Assembly: GCF_014191605.1 (NCBI RefSeq)
Contig: NZ_JACHWU010000001.1
Location: forward strand, 806,001 to 870,000
Reading direction: 5' to 3'
DNA from: Prauserella isguenensis
GTDB lineage: Bacteria > Actinomycetota > Actinomycetes > Mycobacteriales > Pseudonocardiaceae
Length of the DNA stretch: 64,000 bases
The notes under the pieces were generated by a model. That model did not search any database. It was not told the origin of the DNA and saw nothing but the letters and a program-made list of their open reading frames with translations. Below are positions 8,750 through 17,378 of this stretch, piece by piece. The position numbers and the translations under genes are program-made. The stretch's first letter is position 1. Each line of letters opens with the position of its first letter.

Positions 8750-8797
8750 CGCTCTCTACCACTTTCTAGCCACAGCGCTAGAAAGTGGTAGAGAGCG
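8750..8797. terminator. Perfect 20-bp hairpin after the phosphodiesterase gene
   Basis: Arms 8750-8769 and 8778-8797 are exact complements (core CTCTACCACTTTCTAG), with an 8-base loop. It begins 24 bases after the stop codon. There is no U tract. It most likely terminates the phosphodiesterase transcript, though 20 perfect pairs is unusually long. Confidence 0.75.
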
Positions 8798-8916
8798 GGA
8801 GACGGGCGTCGCTGGGTAGGTTTGGAAAAGAGATCTTCGGAAGATCCGTTGGGGAGAGATCTCAGCCGACCAGAAGCTCGCCTACCGCGACTCCCAGTTC
8901 GACCGGAGGAACAACG

Positions 8917-9474
8917 ATGATCCTGCGCCGTGTGGCCCGGCCCCTACTCGCTGCCATCTTCATCTCGGGTGGCCTGAACGCTCTCCGCCAGGCGGAGGGA
9001 CACGCCCAGGCCGCGGAGCCGTTCCTCAGTGAGAACGTGCTGCCGGTGGCCGAGGCGTTGCCCGTGGAGACCGACCCCGTGGCCGTCGTGAAGTTCGACG
9101 GTGCGGTGAAGGTCGCGGCGGGCACGATGCTCGCGCTGGGCAAGTTCCGCCGCCTGTCGTCGCTGGCGCTGCTCACCAGCATCACCGCGACCACCGTGGC
9201 GGGACACCGGTTCTGGGAGAAGACCGACGAGGGCGAGCGCGCCCAGGAGCAGGTCCAGTTCCTGAAGAACGCGGGCCTGGCGGGCGGTCTGATCCTGGCC
9301 ATGGCCGACACCGAGGGCAAACCCTCCGTCGGCTGGCGCGCGAAGCGTGCCGCCCGCAAGGCGCGCAACGAGGTCGCCGGCACCACGGACTCGTTGCACC
9401 ACGCGACCGTCAAGGCGAAGGGCAAGGCCGAAAGCAAGCTCGACAAGGCCGGCAAGGCGCTCACCGCGCACTGA
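8917..9474 (+). CDS. DoxX-family membrane protein
   Basis: A 185-residue membrane protein. GGAGG stands 8 bases before ATG 8917. RPLLAAIFISGGLNALRQAEGHAQAAEPFL is the DoxX N-terminal helix; further helices include AVKVAAGTMLALGKF, LSSLALLTSITATTVAGHRFW and KNAGLAGGLILAMAD. A lysine/alanine-rich cytoplasmic tail follows. DoxX proteins are linked to thiol and oxidative-stress homeostasis in mycobacteria; nothing local refines this. Confidence 0.88.
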   Translation: MILRRVARPLLAAIFISGGLNALRQAEGHAQAAEPFLSENVLPVAEALPVETDPVAVVKFDGAVKVAAGTMLALGKFRRLSSLALLTSITATTVAGHRFWEKTDEGERAQEQVQFLKNAGLAGGLILAMADTEGKPSVGWRAKRAARKARNEVAGTTDSLHHATVKAKGKAESKLDKAGKALTAH

Positions 9475-9657
9475 TCCGCCTCCGATCCCACGCCCGACCG
9501 GTCCTGGACGGGCCCGGCGTCCCGGGAGTAGGACGTTGCCCGTGGGTGCGACGTCGCTCGTGGGCGCGCCGGGGCCGCCCGGAACCTGGTCACGCGGCGG
9601 ACACCGCAGCGGGTCGAGCCCGTTCCGAGCGGTGCGCCGCCGTGAGACGATCCGTTC

Positions 9658-10119
9658 GTGTCCGATCCGAACGAGCCGCAGCACGGCGGCCCGACCCCTC
9701 CGACCTCTCCGATGTCTCCGCCGCCCGAGTCGCCCGAGCCGCCCCAGCCGCAGCCCTACCCGTACTCCGGCCCGCCGGGTGAGCCGATGCACGCCCAGCC
9801 GCACGGGCAGTACCCCGTCGCCCAGCCGTACGGGCCGTACCCGCACGGCAACCCGTACGGGCCGTACCCGCCCGCGGCGTGGGCCTCGCGCCCGACCAAC
9901 GGTATGGCTGTGGCCTCGATGGTGCTCGGGATCCTGTGGCTGTACTGGCTCGGCAGCATCCTCGCGCTGATCTTCGGCTACATCGCGAAGAAGCAGATCG
10001 AGCAGCGACACGAAGGCGGCGGCGGAATGGCCACGGCGGGCATCGTGCTCGGCTGGGTCGGACTGGGCATTCTGACCGCGATACTGGGTATCGCCGCCGT
10101 GAGCATCGCCGTCAACTAG
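9658..10119 (+). CDS. DUF4190-type membrane protein with proline-rich N-terminus
   Basis: 153 residues. The first 80 are low-complexity (PPQPQPYPYSGPPG, PYGPYPHGNPYGPYPP); two membrane helices follow (NGMAVASMVLGILWLYWLGSILALIFGYIAKKQIEQR and GGGMATAGIVLGWVGLGILTAILGIAAVSI), the DUF4190 signature common in actinobacteria. Start is GTG 9658 with no clear ribosome site. The stop codon shares two bases with that of the convergent thiolase gene. Function unknown; membrane associated. Confidence 0.85.
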   Translation: MSDPNEPQHGGPTPPTSPMSPPPESPEPPQPQPYPYSGPPGEPMHAQPHGQYPVAQPYGPYPHGNPYGPYPPAAWASRPTNGMAVASMVLGILWLYWLGSILALIFGYIAKKQIEQRHEGGGGMATAGIVLGWVGLGILTAILGIAAVSIAVN

Positions 10120-11444
10120 CGTTCGAGGATCGCCGTGATGCCCTGACCACCCGCGGCGCAGATGGAGATCAGGCCGCGGCCCGAGCCCTTCTCCGCCAGC
10201 AGTTTCGCGAGGGTGCCCACGATGCGACCGCCCGTGGCGGCGAACGGGTGCCCCGCGGCGAGCGACGAACCGTTGACGTTCAGCTTCGCGCGGTCGATCG
10301 ACCCCACCGGCTCGTCGCGACCCAGCTTCTCCTTGGCGAACGTCGGGTCCTGCCATGCCTTCAGCGTGGCCAGCACCTGCGACGCGAACGCCTCGTGGAT
10401 CTCGTAGAAGTCGAAGTCGCCGAGCGTCAGGCCTGCGCGGTCGAGCATCCTCGGCACCGCGTAGGCGGGCGCCATGAGCAGGCCCTCGTCGCCGTGCACG
10501 TAGTCGACGGCCGCGGTCTGCGAGAACGTCAGGTACGCCAGCACGGGCAGCTTGTGCGCCTTGGCCCACTCCTCGGTGGCCAGCAGCACGGCCGAGGCGC
10601 CGTCGGACAACGGCGTCGAGTTGCCCGCCGTCATCGTGCCCTCCGGTCCGCCGAACACGGGCTTGAGCTTGCCGAGCTTCTCCGCCGTCGAGTCCGCGCG
10701 CAGGTTCTGGTCGCGCGTCTGGCCGAGGAACGGCGTGAGCAGGTCGTCGAAGAAACCCGCGTCGTAGGCCGCTGCGAGGCGCTGGTGGCTCGTGGCGGCG
10801 AGTTCGTCCTGGTCGGCGCGCTGGATGTCCCACGAGTTGGCCGTCAGTGAGGCGTGCTCACCCATCGAGAGGCCGGTGCGCGGCTCGGCGTTCTGCGGGA
10901 TCTCCGGGACGATGTGGCCGGGCCGGAGCTTGCCGAGCAGCTTGAGCCGCTGCCCCATCGTCTTCGCCGAGTTGAGCTTGACCAGCACGCGGCGCAGGTC
11001 GTCGTTGACGGCCAGCGGAGCGTCGCTGGTGGTGTCGACCCCGCCTGCGATCGCCGAGTCGATCTGGCCGAGCGCGATCTTGTTGGCGGTGCCCACGATG
11101 GCCTGCAGGCCGGTGCCGCACGCCATCTGCACGTCGGCGGCGGGCGTGGTCGGTGCGAGTCGGCTGCCGAGCACGACCTCGCGGGCCAGGTTGAAGTCGC
11201 GGGAGTGCTTGAGCACCGCGCCCGCGGCGACCTCGCCCAGCTCTTCGTCCTGCAGTGCGTAACGGCTGACGAGGCCGTCGACGGTGGCGGTGAGCATGTC
11301 CTGGTTGGAGGCGTTCGCGTACGGGCCGTTGGACCGTGCGAACGGGATCCGGTTGGCGCCGACGATCGCGACCCTGCGCGCGGTCGGTGCCTTCGGCTTG
11401 CTCGACCGGGCCTTGCCGCCGCTCGGCTTCTCCGCTGAGGTCAT
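10116..11444 (-). CDS. fadA2: Acetyl-CoA acyltransferase, FadA2-type thiolase
   Basis: A 442-residue thiolase. Nucleophile Cys in QMACGTGLQAI, the NEAF-equivalent EIHEAFASQ, catalytic His in AAGHPFAATGG and the second Cys in SICAAGGQG are all present. It cleaves 3-ketoacyl-CoA to acetyl-CoA and a shortened acyl-CoA. Together with the divergent fabG4 and htdX it reproduces the mycobacterial Rv0241c-Rv0243 locus, which supports the FadA2 assignment. A dyad operator lies in the shared promoter region and a related one lies in front of fadE5. GAGGAAGT precedes the ATG. Confidence 0.92.
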   Translation of the reverse strand: MTSAEKPSGGKARSSKPKAPTARRVAIVGANRIPFARSNGPYANASNQDMLTATVDGLVSRYALQDEELGEVAAGAVLKHSRDFNLAREVVLGSRLAPTTPAADVQMACGTGLQAIVGTANKIALGQIDSAIAGGVDTTSDAPLAVNDDLRRVLVKLNSAKTMGQRLKLLGKLRPGHIVPEIPQNAEPRTGLSMGEHASLTANSWDIQRADQDELAATSHQRLAAAYDAGFFDDLLTPFLGQTRDQNLRADSTAEKLGKLKPVFGGPEGTMTAGNSTPLSDGASAVLLATEEWAKAHKLPVLAYLTFSQTAAVDYVHGDEGLLMAPAYAVPRMLDRAGLTLGDFDFYEIHEAFASQVLATLKAWQDPTFAKEKLGRDEPVGSIDRAKLNVNGSSLAAGHPFAATGGRIVGTLAKLLAEKGSGRGLISICAAGGQGITAILER

Positions 11445-11551
11445 GACTTCCTCCTGCTGGCTGGTACTCGGGCTTCGCCGATGCCGTGGGCGCTGGGCGG
11501 GTCAGCACTGGTCAGTGCCGGGTTGCGCTCTCGGCCTTGCGACTCCGAGTG

Positions 11552-11573
11552 TAACTTACTGGCGAGTAGGTTA
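11552..11573. promoter_or_regulatory. Dyad operator between fadA2 and fabG4
   Basis: TAACTTACT-GGCG-AGTAGGTTA: 9-base arms with one mismatch, in the divergent fadA2/fabG4 promoter region. Read on the other strand it matches 16 of 18 bases with a site upstream of fadE5 at 46051-46068. The size and symmetry fit a TetR-family repressor. Confidence 0.65.
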
Positions 11574-11618
11574 GGGTGTGAGGCAACAGGCACTCAGACG
11601 AAGGCGGTGACGCAGCCG

Positions 11619-12965
11619 ATGGCGGACAAGTATCAAGAGTTCACCACGAGCGCGGTGGGCAAGTTCCTGGTTCCGAAGCTCGGCCTGCCCAACCCGCCGA
11701 AACTGCGGCGCTACCGTCCGGGCGAGCCGCCGCTGGCGGGCCCGGCGCTGATCGGCGCGGCGCCCGGCGGCCGGCTCGAGAAGACCCTCACGAAGCAGAT
11801 CGGCGCGGCGGGCATCGACGTGCTCACCGCGGCGGCGGGCGACGACACCCGCTACGGCGCGCTCGTCTTCGACGCCACCGGCATCAAGGACCCGGAGCAG
11901 CTGCGGGAGCTGTACGCCTTCTACCAGCCGGTGGTCCGCAAGGTCGCCCCGTCGGCGCGCGTCGTCGTGCTGGGCACGCCGCCGGAACTGGTCGACGGCC
12001 GCGAGCGCATCGCCCAGCGCGCGCTCGAAGGCTTCACCCGTTCGGTGGGCAAGGAGCTCAAGCGCGGCGCGACCGCCCAACTCGTTTACGTGGCCGAGGG
12101 TGCCGAGGCGGCCACCGAGTCGACGATCCGATTCCTGCTCTCGGCGAAGTCGGCGTTCGTCGCGGGTCAGGTCATCCGCGTCGGCACCGGCGGCGTGACG
12201 ACCGCGACCGCGCCGGAGAGCTGGGGCGCGCCCCTCGAAGGCAAGACGGCGCTGGTCACGGGCGCATCCCGCGGCATCGGCGCGGCGATCGCCGAGACGC
12301 TCGCCCGCGACGGCGCCCACGTCGTCGTGCTCGACATCCCGGCGCAGGGTGCCGACCTCTCACAGGTCGCCAACAAGATCGGCGGCTCCGCACTGCAGCT
12401 CGACATCACGGCGGGTGACGCCCCCGCGAAGCTCGCCGAGTACCTCTCCGAGCGCCACGGCGGCGTCGACATCGTCGTCCACAACGCGGGCATCACGCGC
12501 GACAAGACTCTTGGCAACCTCACCGACAAGGCGTGGGACTCGGTGCTGAGCGTCAACCTCGTCTCGCAGCTCGCCGTCAACGACAAGCTCGTAGCCGACA
12601 AAGTGCTGAACACGGGCGGGCGCATCATCGGCGTCTCCTCGATGGCCGGCATCGCGGGCAACGTGGGTCAGACCAACTACGCCGCCAGCAAGGCGGGCGT
12701 CATCGGCATGGTCGACGACACGGCGCCGCGGCTGGCCGAGTACGGCGCCACGATCAACGCGGTCGCACCCGGCTTCATCGAGACGCAGATGACCGCCGCG
12801 GTGCCGGTCATGATCCGCGAGTTCGGCCGCAGGCTGTCCGCGCTGTCGCAGGGCGGCCTGCCGGTCGACGTCGCCGAGACGATCGCCTGGTACGCCAACC
12901 CGGCCTCGGCCGCGGTCAACGGCAATGTCGTGCGCGTGTGCGGCCAGGCGTTCCTGGGGGCGTGA
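11619..12965 (+). CDS. fabG4: FabG4-type 3-oxoacyl reductase
   Basis: 448 residues, the double-domain FabG4 form. The N-terminal 200 residues are a degenerate Rossmann/flavodoxin-like domain; the C-terminal domain is a complete SDR: TGASRGIGAA (cofactor loop), HNAGITRD, the catalytic Ser in GVSSMAG and YAASK, with GYxxxK present as TNYAASK. It reduces 3-oxoacyl thioesters, probably CoA-linked, with NAD(H). ATG 11619 follows GAAGGCGG. It ends 1 base before htdX and diverges from fadA2. Confidence 0.92.
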   Translation: MADKYQEFTTSAVGKFLVPKLGLPNPPKLRRYRPGEPPLAGPALIGAAPGGRLEKTLTKQIGAAGIDVLTAAAGDDTRYGALVFDATGIKDPEQLRELYAFYQPVVRKVAPSARVVVLGTPPELVDGRERIAQRALEGFTRSVGKELKRGATAQLVYVAEGAEAATESTIRFLLSAKSAFVAGQVIRVGTGGVTTATAPESWGAPLEGKTALVTGASRGIGAAIAETLARDGAHVVVLDIPAQGADLSQVANKIGGSALQLDITAGDAPAKLAEYLSERHGGVDIVVHNAGITRDKTLGNLTDKAWDSVLSVNLVSQLAVNDKLVADKVLNTGGRIIGVSSMAGIAGNVGQTNYAASKAGVIGMVDDTAPRLAEYGATINAVAPGFIETQMTAAVPVMIREFGRRLSALSQGGLPVDVAETIAWYANPASAAVNGNVVRVCGQAFLGA

Positions 12966-12966
12966 C

Positions 12967-13812
12967 ATGACGGTCAAGGAGCTCGACAGCGCCCCGAACG
13001 TGGCGGCGCTGTACCCGAAGGTCGTGCTCGGCGGGCTGCGCAAGCGCGGTGGCGACCGACTGCCGGACGTGGAGTTCGTGCGCCGCGGCGTCGTCGCCGA
13101 CCCCGGCGAGCTCGCCGCCTACAACCAGGTGTGCGGCTTCCGGTTGTCCGACGAGCTGCCGATCACCTACCCGCACGTCCAGGCGTTCGGCATGCAGATG
13201 GCGCTGATGGCCGAGCCGTCCTTCCCGTTCCCCCTGCTGGGGATGGTGCACGTCGCCAACCGCATCACCCGGTACCGGCCGGTCCGGCTCGACGAGGCGG
13301 TGACGTTGCGCGTGCGCGTGGCCGACCTGCGCCCGCACGAGAAGGGCAAGCAGTTCGACGTCATCAGCGAGGCGCTGGCGGGCGACGAGGTCGTCTGGTC
13401 GGATGTGAGCACGTACCTGCGGCGGGGCGGCGGTTCCGGTTCCGGTGGCGGCGGGCAGCAGCTCGCGGCGCCGACGCCCGGCGCGATCTGGCGTGTGCCC
13501 GGCGACATCGGGCGCCGCTACGCCGACGTGTCCGGCGACCGCAACCCCATCCACCTGCACCCGCTGACGGCCAAGGCGTTCGGGTTCCCCTCGGCGATCG
13601 CCCACGGCATGTGGACGAAGGCCCGCGCGCTGGCTGCGTTCGAGGGCAGGCTGCCGGAGGCCTACACGGTGGACGTCAAGTTCAAGCTGCCGGTGCTGCT
13701 GCCGGCGAAGGTGGCGTTCACGGCCTGGCGCACCGACGACGGCAACGCCTTCGAGGTGTGGAACGCGCGCAAGCCGAAGCCGCACCTGTCGGGCACGATC
13801 ACGCACCTGTAG
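12967..13812 (+). CDS. htdX: HtdX-type MaoC double-hotdog dehydratase
   Basis: 281 residues: an N-terminal non-catalytic hotdog, a Gly/Ser-rich linker at about 155-163 and a C-terminal MaoC hydratase-2 domain with YADVSGDRNPIHLHPLTAKAFGFPSAIAHGMWT (the D-x4-H catalytic pair). It should interconvert 3-hydroxyacyl and 2-enoyl thioesters, the step beside the FabG4 and FadA2 reactions. ATG 12967 lies one base after the fabG4 stop, so translation is coupled. Confidence 0.92.
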   Translation: MTVKELDSAPNVAALYPKVVLGGLRKRGGDRLPDVEFVRRGVVADPGELAAYNQVCGFRLSDELPITYPHVQAFGMQMALMAEPSFPFPLLGMVHVANRITRYRPVRLDEAVTLRVRVADLRPHEKGKQFDVISEALAGDEVVWSDVSTYLRRGGGSGSGGGGQQLAAPTPGAIWRVPGDIGRRYADVSGDRNPIHLHPLTAKAFGFPSAIAHGMWTKARALAAFEGRLPEAYTVDVKFKLPVLLPAKVAFTAWRTDDGNAFEVWNARKPKPHLSGTITHL

Positions 13813-13871
13813 TGCCGGTCCGTGTAGTGCCGGTTCGTGCAGCGCCGGCCCGTGCGGCCCGTGCGGCCCGT
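13809..13871. repeat. Short tandem repeats after htdX
   Basis: Three 15-bp units of the GTAGTGCCGGTCCGT type (13809, 13824, 13839) run into two copies of GCGGCCCGT (13854, 13863). They begin at the htdX stop codon and lie between convergent genes. Confidence 0.6.
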
Positions 13872-13917
13872 GATCCCGTGGCGCCCCGGGAAAGGACGGT
13901 CGTCCTCGCACGCCGGT

Positions 13918-14868
13918 TCACTCCGCTCCGGCGTGGAAGCGCCGCCGGTACTGCGAGGGGGAGATCCTGAACCGGGCCGAGAAGTTCTGACGCATCGTCA
14001 CGGCGCTCCCGAACCCGCAGTCCACCGCGATCCGGTCGACCGGCTGTTCGCTCGTCTCCAGCAACCGGCGCGCTTCGTCCAGTCTTCGTGCGCGCACCCA
14101 TGCGGCGGGCGTCGTACCCGTGGCCGAGCGGAACGCGCGCACGAACGTCCGGGTGCTCATGTGGGCCGTCGTCGCCAACCGCTCGACCGGCAGCGGTTCC
14201 GCCAGCCGCTGCTCGGCCCACTGCATCGCACGGGAAATCGCATCGTCGGCCGACCGTGGAGGCATCGGCCGTTCGATGTACTGCGCCTGTCCGCCTTCCC
14301 GGTGCGGCGCGATCACCAGGCTGCGGGCCACCTGGTTGGCCGCGCTTGCGCCGAGACGTGAGCGGACCAGGTGCAGGCACGCGTCGAGCCCCGAGGCGGT
14401 ACCCGCCGAGGTGAGGACGTCGCCGTGGTCGATGTACAGCACGGAGTCGTCGAGATCGAGTTCCGGGTGTCGCTGCGCCAGCAGGTCGAAGGCCTGCCAA
14501 TGCGTGACGGCCGCACGCCCGGTGAGCAGACCGGCATCGACGACGGGGATCGCGCCGAGACAGAGCCCGACGATCGTCGCGCCCGCCTGGTGCGCGGTCG
14601 TCAACGTCGTGCGCACGGCCTCGCTCGCCGGTCGGCCGTCGAAGAACCAGGACGGCATGACGACGGCATCGGCCTCTCGGGCCTCGTCGAGGCCGGCCAG
14701 GTCTCCGATGCGGTAGCCCTCCGAGGTGCGGATCGCGGGAGGGCCGTCGCTGAACAGGAACGTCTCCCAGGTTCCGAGGCCCTGCCGCGCGACCTCGTCG
14801 AAGACCAGCTGCGGCACCGAGAGGTGGAACATCGTGACGTCGTCGAAAGCGTAGATCCCGATCCGCAC
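13918..14868 (-). CDS. GlxA-type regulator (DJ-1/PfpI domain plus AraC HTH)
   Basis: About 316 residues from GTG 14868 (a longer start at 14910 is possible). Residues 1-175 are a DJ-1/PfpI-like domain with GLCLGAIPVVDAG at the nucleophile elbow. The C-terminal 110 residues hold two AraC helix-turn-helix units (LATTAHMSTRTFVRAFRSATGTTP and RIAVDCGFGSAVTMRQNFSARF). The domain pair is typical of GlxA/FtrA regulators. It faces the cysteine hydrolase gene across a spacer with a 9-bp inverted repeat, so it probably controls that gene and itself. Confidence 0.9.
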   Translation of the reverse strand: MRIGIYAFDDVTMFHLSVPQLVFDEVARQGLGTWETFLFSDGPPAIRTSEGYRIGDLAGLDEAREADAVVMPSWFFDGRPASEAVRTTLTTAHQAGATIVGLCLGAIPVVDAGLLTGRAAVTHWQAFDLLAQRHPELDLDDSVLYIDHGDVLTSAGTASGLDACLHLVRSRLGASAANQVARSLVIAPHREGGQAQYIERPMPPRSADDAISRAMQWAEQRLAEPLPVERLATTAHMSTRTFVRAFRSATGTTPAAWVRARRLDEARRLLETSEQPVDRIAVDCGFGSAVTMRQNFSARFRISPSQYRRRFHAGAE

Positions 14869-14883
14869 CCGGCACCCCCGTAT

Positions 14884-14918
14884 TGGCGTGAAGTCATCGT
14901 ATATCGGCATTCACGCCA
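14884..14918. promoter_or_regulatory. 9-bp inverted repeat between glxA-like regulator and hydrolase
   Basis: TGGCGTGAA (14884-14892) and TTCACGCCA (14910-14918) are exact complements 17 bases apart, right at the start of the regulator gene. A likely operator for the AraC-type regulator. Confidence 0.55.
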
Positions 14919-15016
14919 CTCCCCGGCCGACGGGAACATCGGCACGATCGACTGCGAAGCGTCCTCAGTGGCGCGGTGACACCAGTCAGAGATCGATCCG
15001 GTCCAAGGAGGACTTC

Positions 15017-15664
15017 GTGACTACCCCTCGACGCGCCCTCGTCGTCATCGACGTCCAGCAGGTCTACGTCGACGGTCCGTTGGAGGTGCAGTACCCGCCC
15101 CACGCGGACTCCCTGTCCCGCATCGCCGGGGCCATCGACGCCGCCGACGCCGCAGGCGTCCCCGTCGTCGCGGTGCAGCACACCATGGGCGAGGACGCGC
15201 CCCTGTTCAACCCGACCCGGCCCGACTTCCAGCTGCATCCCGAGGTCGCACGCCGTCGCAGCGACGGCTGGAAACACGTCGTCAAGCAGAACAGCTCGAT
15301 CTACTCCGGCACGGACGTCGCCGACTGGCTCCGCGGTCAGGGCGTCGACACGGTCACTCTGGTCGGCTACATGACGAACAACTGCGTGCTGGCCTCCGCG
15401 GTCGAGGCCGAGTACCTGGGGTTCGACACCGAGGTGCTCGCGGACGCGACCGGCGCCATCAACCTCGCCAACGACGCGGGGGTCGCGGACGCCGAGACCG
15501 TGCACACGACACTGATGACGTTGCTCAATTCGAACTGGGCCGCCGTCGCTTCGACCTCGGACTGGATCCGGGCCCTCGAGGCGCGGCAACCGTTGCCGAA
15601 GGGCGATCTGGGCAGCTCGGCCGTCGACGGTGCGCAGCGCGCCGCGCGGGCCACCGCGGTCTGA
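15017..15664 (+). CDS. Isochorismatase-family cysteine hydrolase
   Basis: 215 residues from GTG 15017, preceded by AAGGAGG at ideal spacing. The three family catalytic residues are visible: Asp in VVIDVQQVY, Lys in VVKQNSSIY and Cys in YMTNNCVLAS. Such enzymes hydrolyse amides or ureas (nicotinamide, N-carbamoyl compounds); the substrate is not evident. The divergent GlxA-type regulator, often paired with this fold, probably controls it. Confidence 0.9.
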   Translation: MTTPRRALVVIDVQQVYVDGPLEVQYPPHADSLSRIAGAIDAADAAGVPVVAVQHTMGEDAPLFNPTRPDFQLHPEVARRRSDGWKHVVKQNSSIYSGTDVADWLRGQGVDTVTLVGYMTNNCVLASAVEAEYLGFDTEVLADATGAINLANDAGVADAETVHTTLMTLLNSNWAAVASTSDWIRALEARQPLPKGDLGSSAVDGAQRAARATAV

Positions 15665-15738
15665 ACCGGCACCCGTCGCCGGGCCGGTGTGGCGGTCGGC
15701 TGGGCCGTCGCACCTGCGATCCCGCAGCGCACGTTCCC

Positions 15739-15785
15739 CTCGCCGGCGGCGCGTTCGAAGCGCGCATCCGGCGAGGTGTGACGCA
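15739..15785. terminator. Bidirectional hairpin between convergent genes
   Basis: CTCGCCGG (15739-15746) pairs with CCGGCGAG (15778-15785), with further GCGCG pairing inside. It separates the rightward cysteine hydrolase gene from the leftward NmrA-like gene. Confidence 0.5.
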
Positions 15786-15787
15786 CG

Positions 15788-16636
15788 TCAGGTCGCGATG
15801 TGGTCGATGACCTGCTGGGCGGCGCTGCGGGGCTCGCGGCCGAGCAGATCGCCCAGCAGCGGGGCGGGCTCCGCGTAGTGGCCGCTGCGGGCGGCTTGGA
15901 ACATGGCGAGCGTCATCTCGGCCAGCGGCTCCGGTGTTCCGGCCGCGACCTGGTCGGCGAGCCACTGCCGGTCGTCCACGACGACGCGTTCGATCGTGCG
16001 GCCGGTGGCCACGGTCAGGATCTTGGCGAAGTCGTCGAGGGTGACGGGCGGCGCCGCGAGGGTCACGGGGCCTTCGAACGAGCGGTCCCCTGCGAGGACG
16101 ACGGCCGCGGCCTCGGCCAGGTCGCCGCGATCGGTCCACGGGATGGGGCCGTCGGCGGGTTGCGCGATGACACCGGTCTGCCGCCATGGCCCGAGCAGCT
16201 GATCGACATCGCCGAAGAAGCCGTTCCGCAGCGCGGTCCACGCGACCCCGGAATTGGTGAGGGCGGCCTCGGTGGCGGCGTGTACCGCTGCGGGCGGATA
16301 CGGGCTGTCCACGGGGTTCTGCTGGCTCGTGTAGAGGATCCGCGTGGCGCCGGCCGCGACGGCGGCCTCGATCGCCGTGCGGTGCTGGCTGAGCACGTCG
16401 GCCGACATGTCGTTGGAGCTCACCAGCAGCACCTGCTCCGCGCCCTCGAAGGATTCGCGGAGTGCGACCGGGTCGTCGTAGGAACCCTGGCGGACACGCA
16501 CGCCGCGTTCGGCGAGGTGCCGCGCCCTGTCGACGTCGCGGACGCTGACACCGATGCGCTCGGCAGGTAGGCGCTCGAGGAGATGCTCGACGGTGGCTCC
16601 GTTGAGAGCCCCGGTGGCGCCCGTGACAACGATCAT
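15788..16636 (-). CDS. NmrA-like NAD(P)-binding protein
   Basis: 282 residues. ATG 16636 opens straight into the Rossmann motif VTGATGALNGATVEHLL, followed by VRDVDRARHLAERGVRVRQGSYDD and VLLVSSNDMS, the layout of the NmrA/QOR2 atypical SDR family (NADPH-dependent quinone reductases or redox sensors). An active-site Tyr/Lys pair is not obvious. AAAGG precedes the start. It diverges from a TetR regulator over a spacer with AAGTTGACC boxes, a common arrangement for such reductases. Confidence 0.88.
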   Translation of the reverse strand: MIVVTGATGALNGATVEHLLERLPAERIGVSVRDVDRARHLAERGVRVRQGSYDDPVALRESFEGAEQVLLVSSNDMSADVLSQHRTAIEAAVAAGATRILYTSQQNPVDSPYPPAAVHAATEAALTNSGVAWTALRNGFFGDVDQLLGPWRQTGVIAQPADGPIPWTDRGDLAEAAAVVLAGDRSFEGPVTLAAPPVTLDDFAKILTVATGRTIERVVVDDRQWLADQVAAGTPEPLAEMTLAMFQAARSGHYAEPAPLLGDLLGREPRSAAQQVIDHIAT

Positions 16637-16685
16637 TTTCGCAACCTTTCCCGAGGTCACGCCGATGGACGGCGCACCTCCGATT

Positions 16686-16753
16686 AAGTTGACCAAGGCG
16701 GTCAGTTTGTGGCCGACACCCACGTTAGATAAGCTGACGACCCAGGTCAACTT
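16686..16753. promoter_or_regulatory. Two AAGTTGACC operator dyads
   Basis: Site 1, AAGTTGACC-N5-GGTCAGTTT (16686-16708), and site 2, AAGCTGAC-N6/7-GTCAACTT (16731-16753), lie between the divergent NmrA-like and TetR genes. The outer arms AAGTTGACC and GGTCAACTT are exact complements. They are probable operators of the TetR regulator. Confidence 0.6.
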
Positions 16754-16781
16754 CGGTGTTCCACCGCCGGGAAGGTGAAGC

Positions 16782-17366
16782 ATGGCCGACGAGCCAGAGC
16801 CCGCGGGGTCGCGATTGCGCGCCGACGCCAAGCGCAACGCCGGGCAGATCCGCCGTGCCGCGATCGATGCGTTCCGGGGTCGAGGACTCGCCGTGCCGCT
16901 GGAGGACGTGGCCAAGGCGGCGGGCGTGAGCAAGGCGACGGTGTTCAACCGGTTCGGCGGCCGGGTCGGGCTGATCGAGGCCGTCATCGAAGAACTCGTC
17001 GCGAGCGAGTTGTACGCCATCGTCGACCGCGCGCGAACGATCGCGAACGTCGGCGAGCGGATCGCGTACTACATCGCCGCGATCCGCGAGCTCCAGTACC
17101 ACCAACCCGCCGCCAACGACGTGCTGCTGCAGCTGTATCCGGAATCGCAGCAGCTCATGGCGATCTGCCACGTCGCAGGCGAATTCAACGCCGAGCTCAT
17201 CGCCGCGGGCCACGCGTCAGGAGAGCTCAGGCCGGATTTCCGGGCCGACGATCTGGAAGCCCTCGTGCACGACGGTGCGCTCGCGCTCAAGTACGGCACC
17301 CGGCCTCCCGCGGCAGACTACGACCGCCGCACCACGTTCCTCCTCGACGGAATCCGCCGGTCTTGA
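16782..17366 (+). CDS. TetR-family regulator
   Basis: 194 residues. N-terminal HTH at about 22-65: IRRAAIDAFRGRGLAVPLEDVAKAAGVSKATVFNRFGGRVGLIEAVI. GGGAAGGTG precedes ATG 16782. The C-terminal ligand domain has no named subfamily that I recognise. It is divergent from the NmrA-like gene and two matching dyads lie between them, so it most likely represses that gene and itself. Confidence 0.9.
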   Translation: MADEPEPAGSRLRADAKRNAGQIRRAAIDAFRGRGLAVPLEDVAKAAGVSKATVFNRFGGRVGLIEAVIEELVASELYAIVDRARTIANVGERIAYYIAAIRELQYHQPAANDVLLQLYPESQQLMAICHVAGEFNAELIAAGHASGELRPDFRADDLEALVHDGALALKYGTRPPAADYDRRTTFLLDGIRRS

Positions 17367-17378
17367 CGCCAGTGGCCG

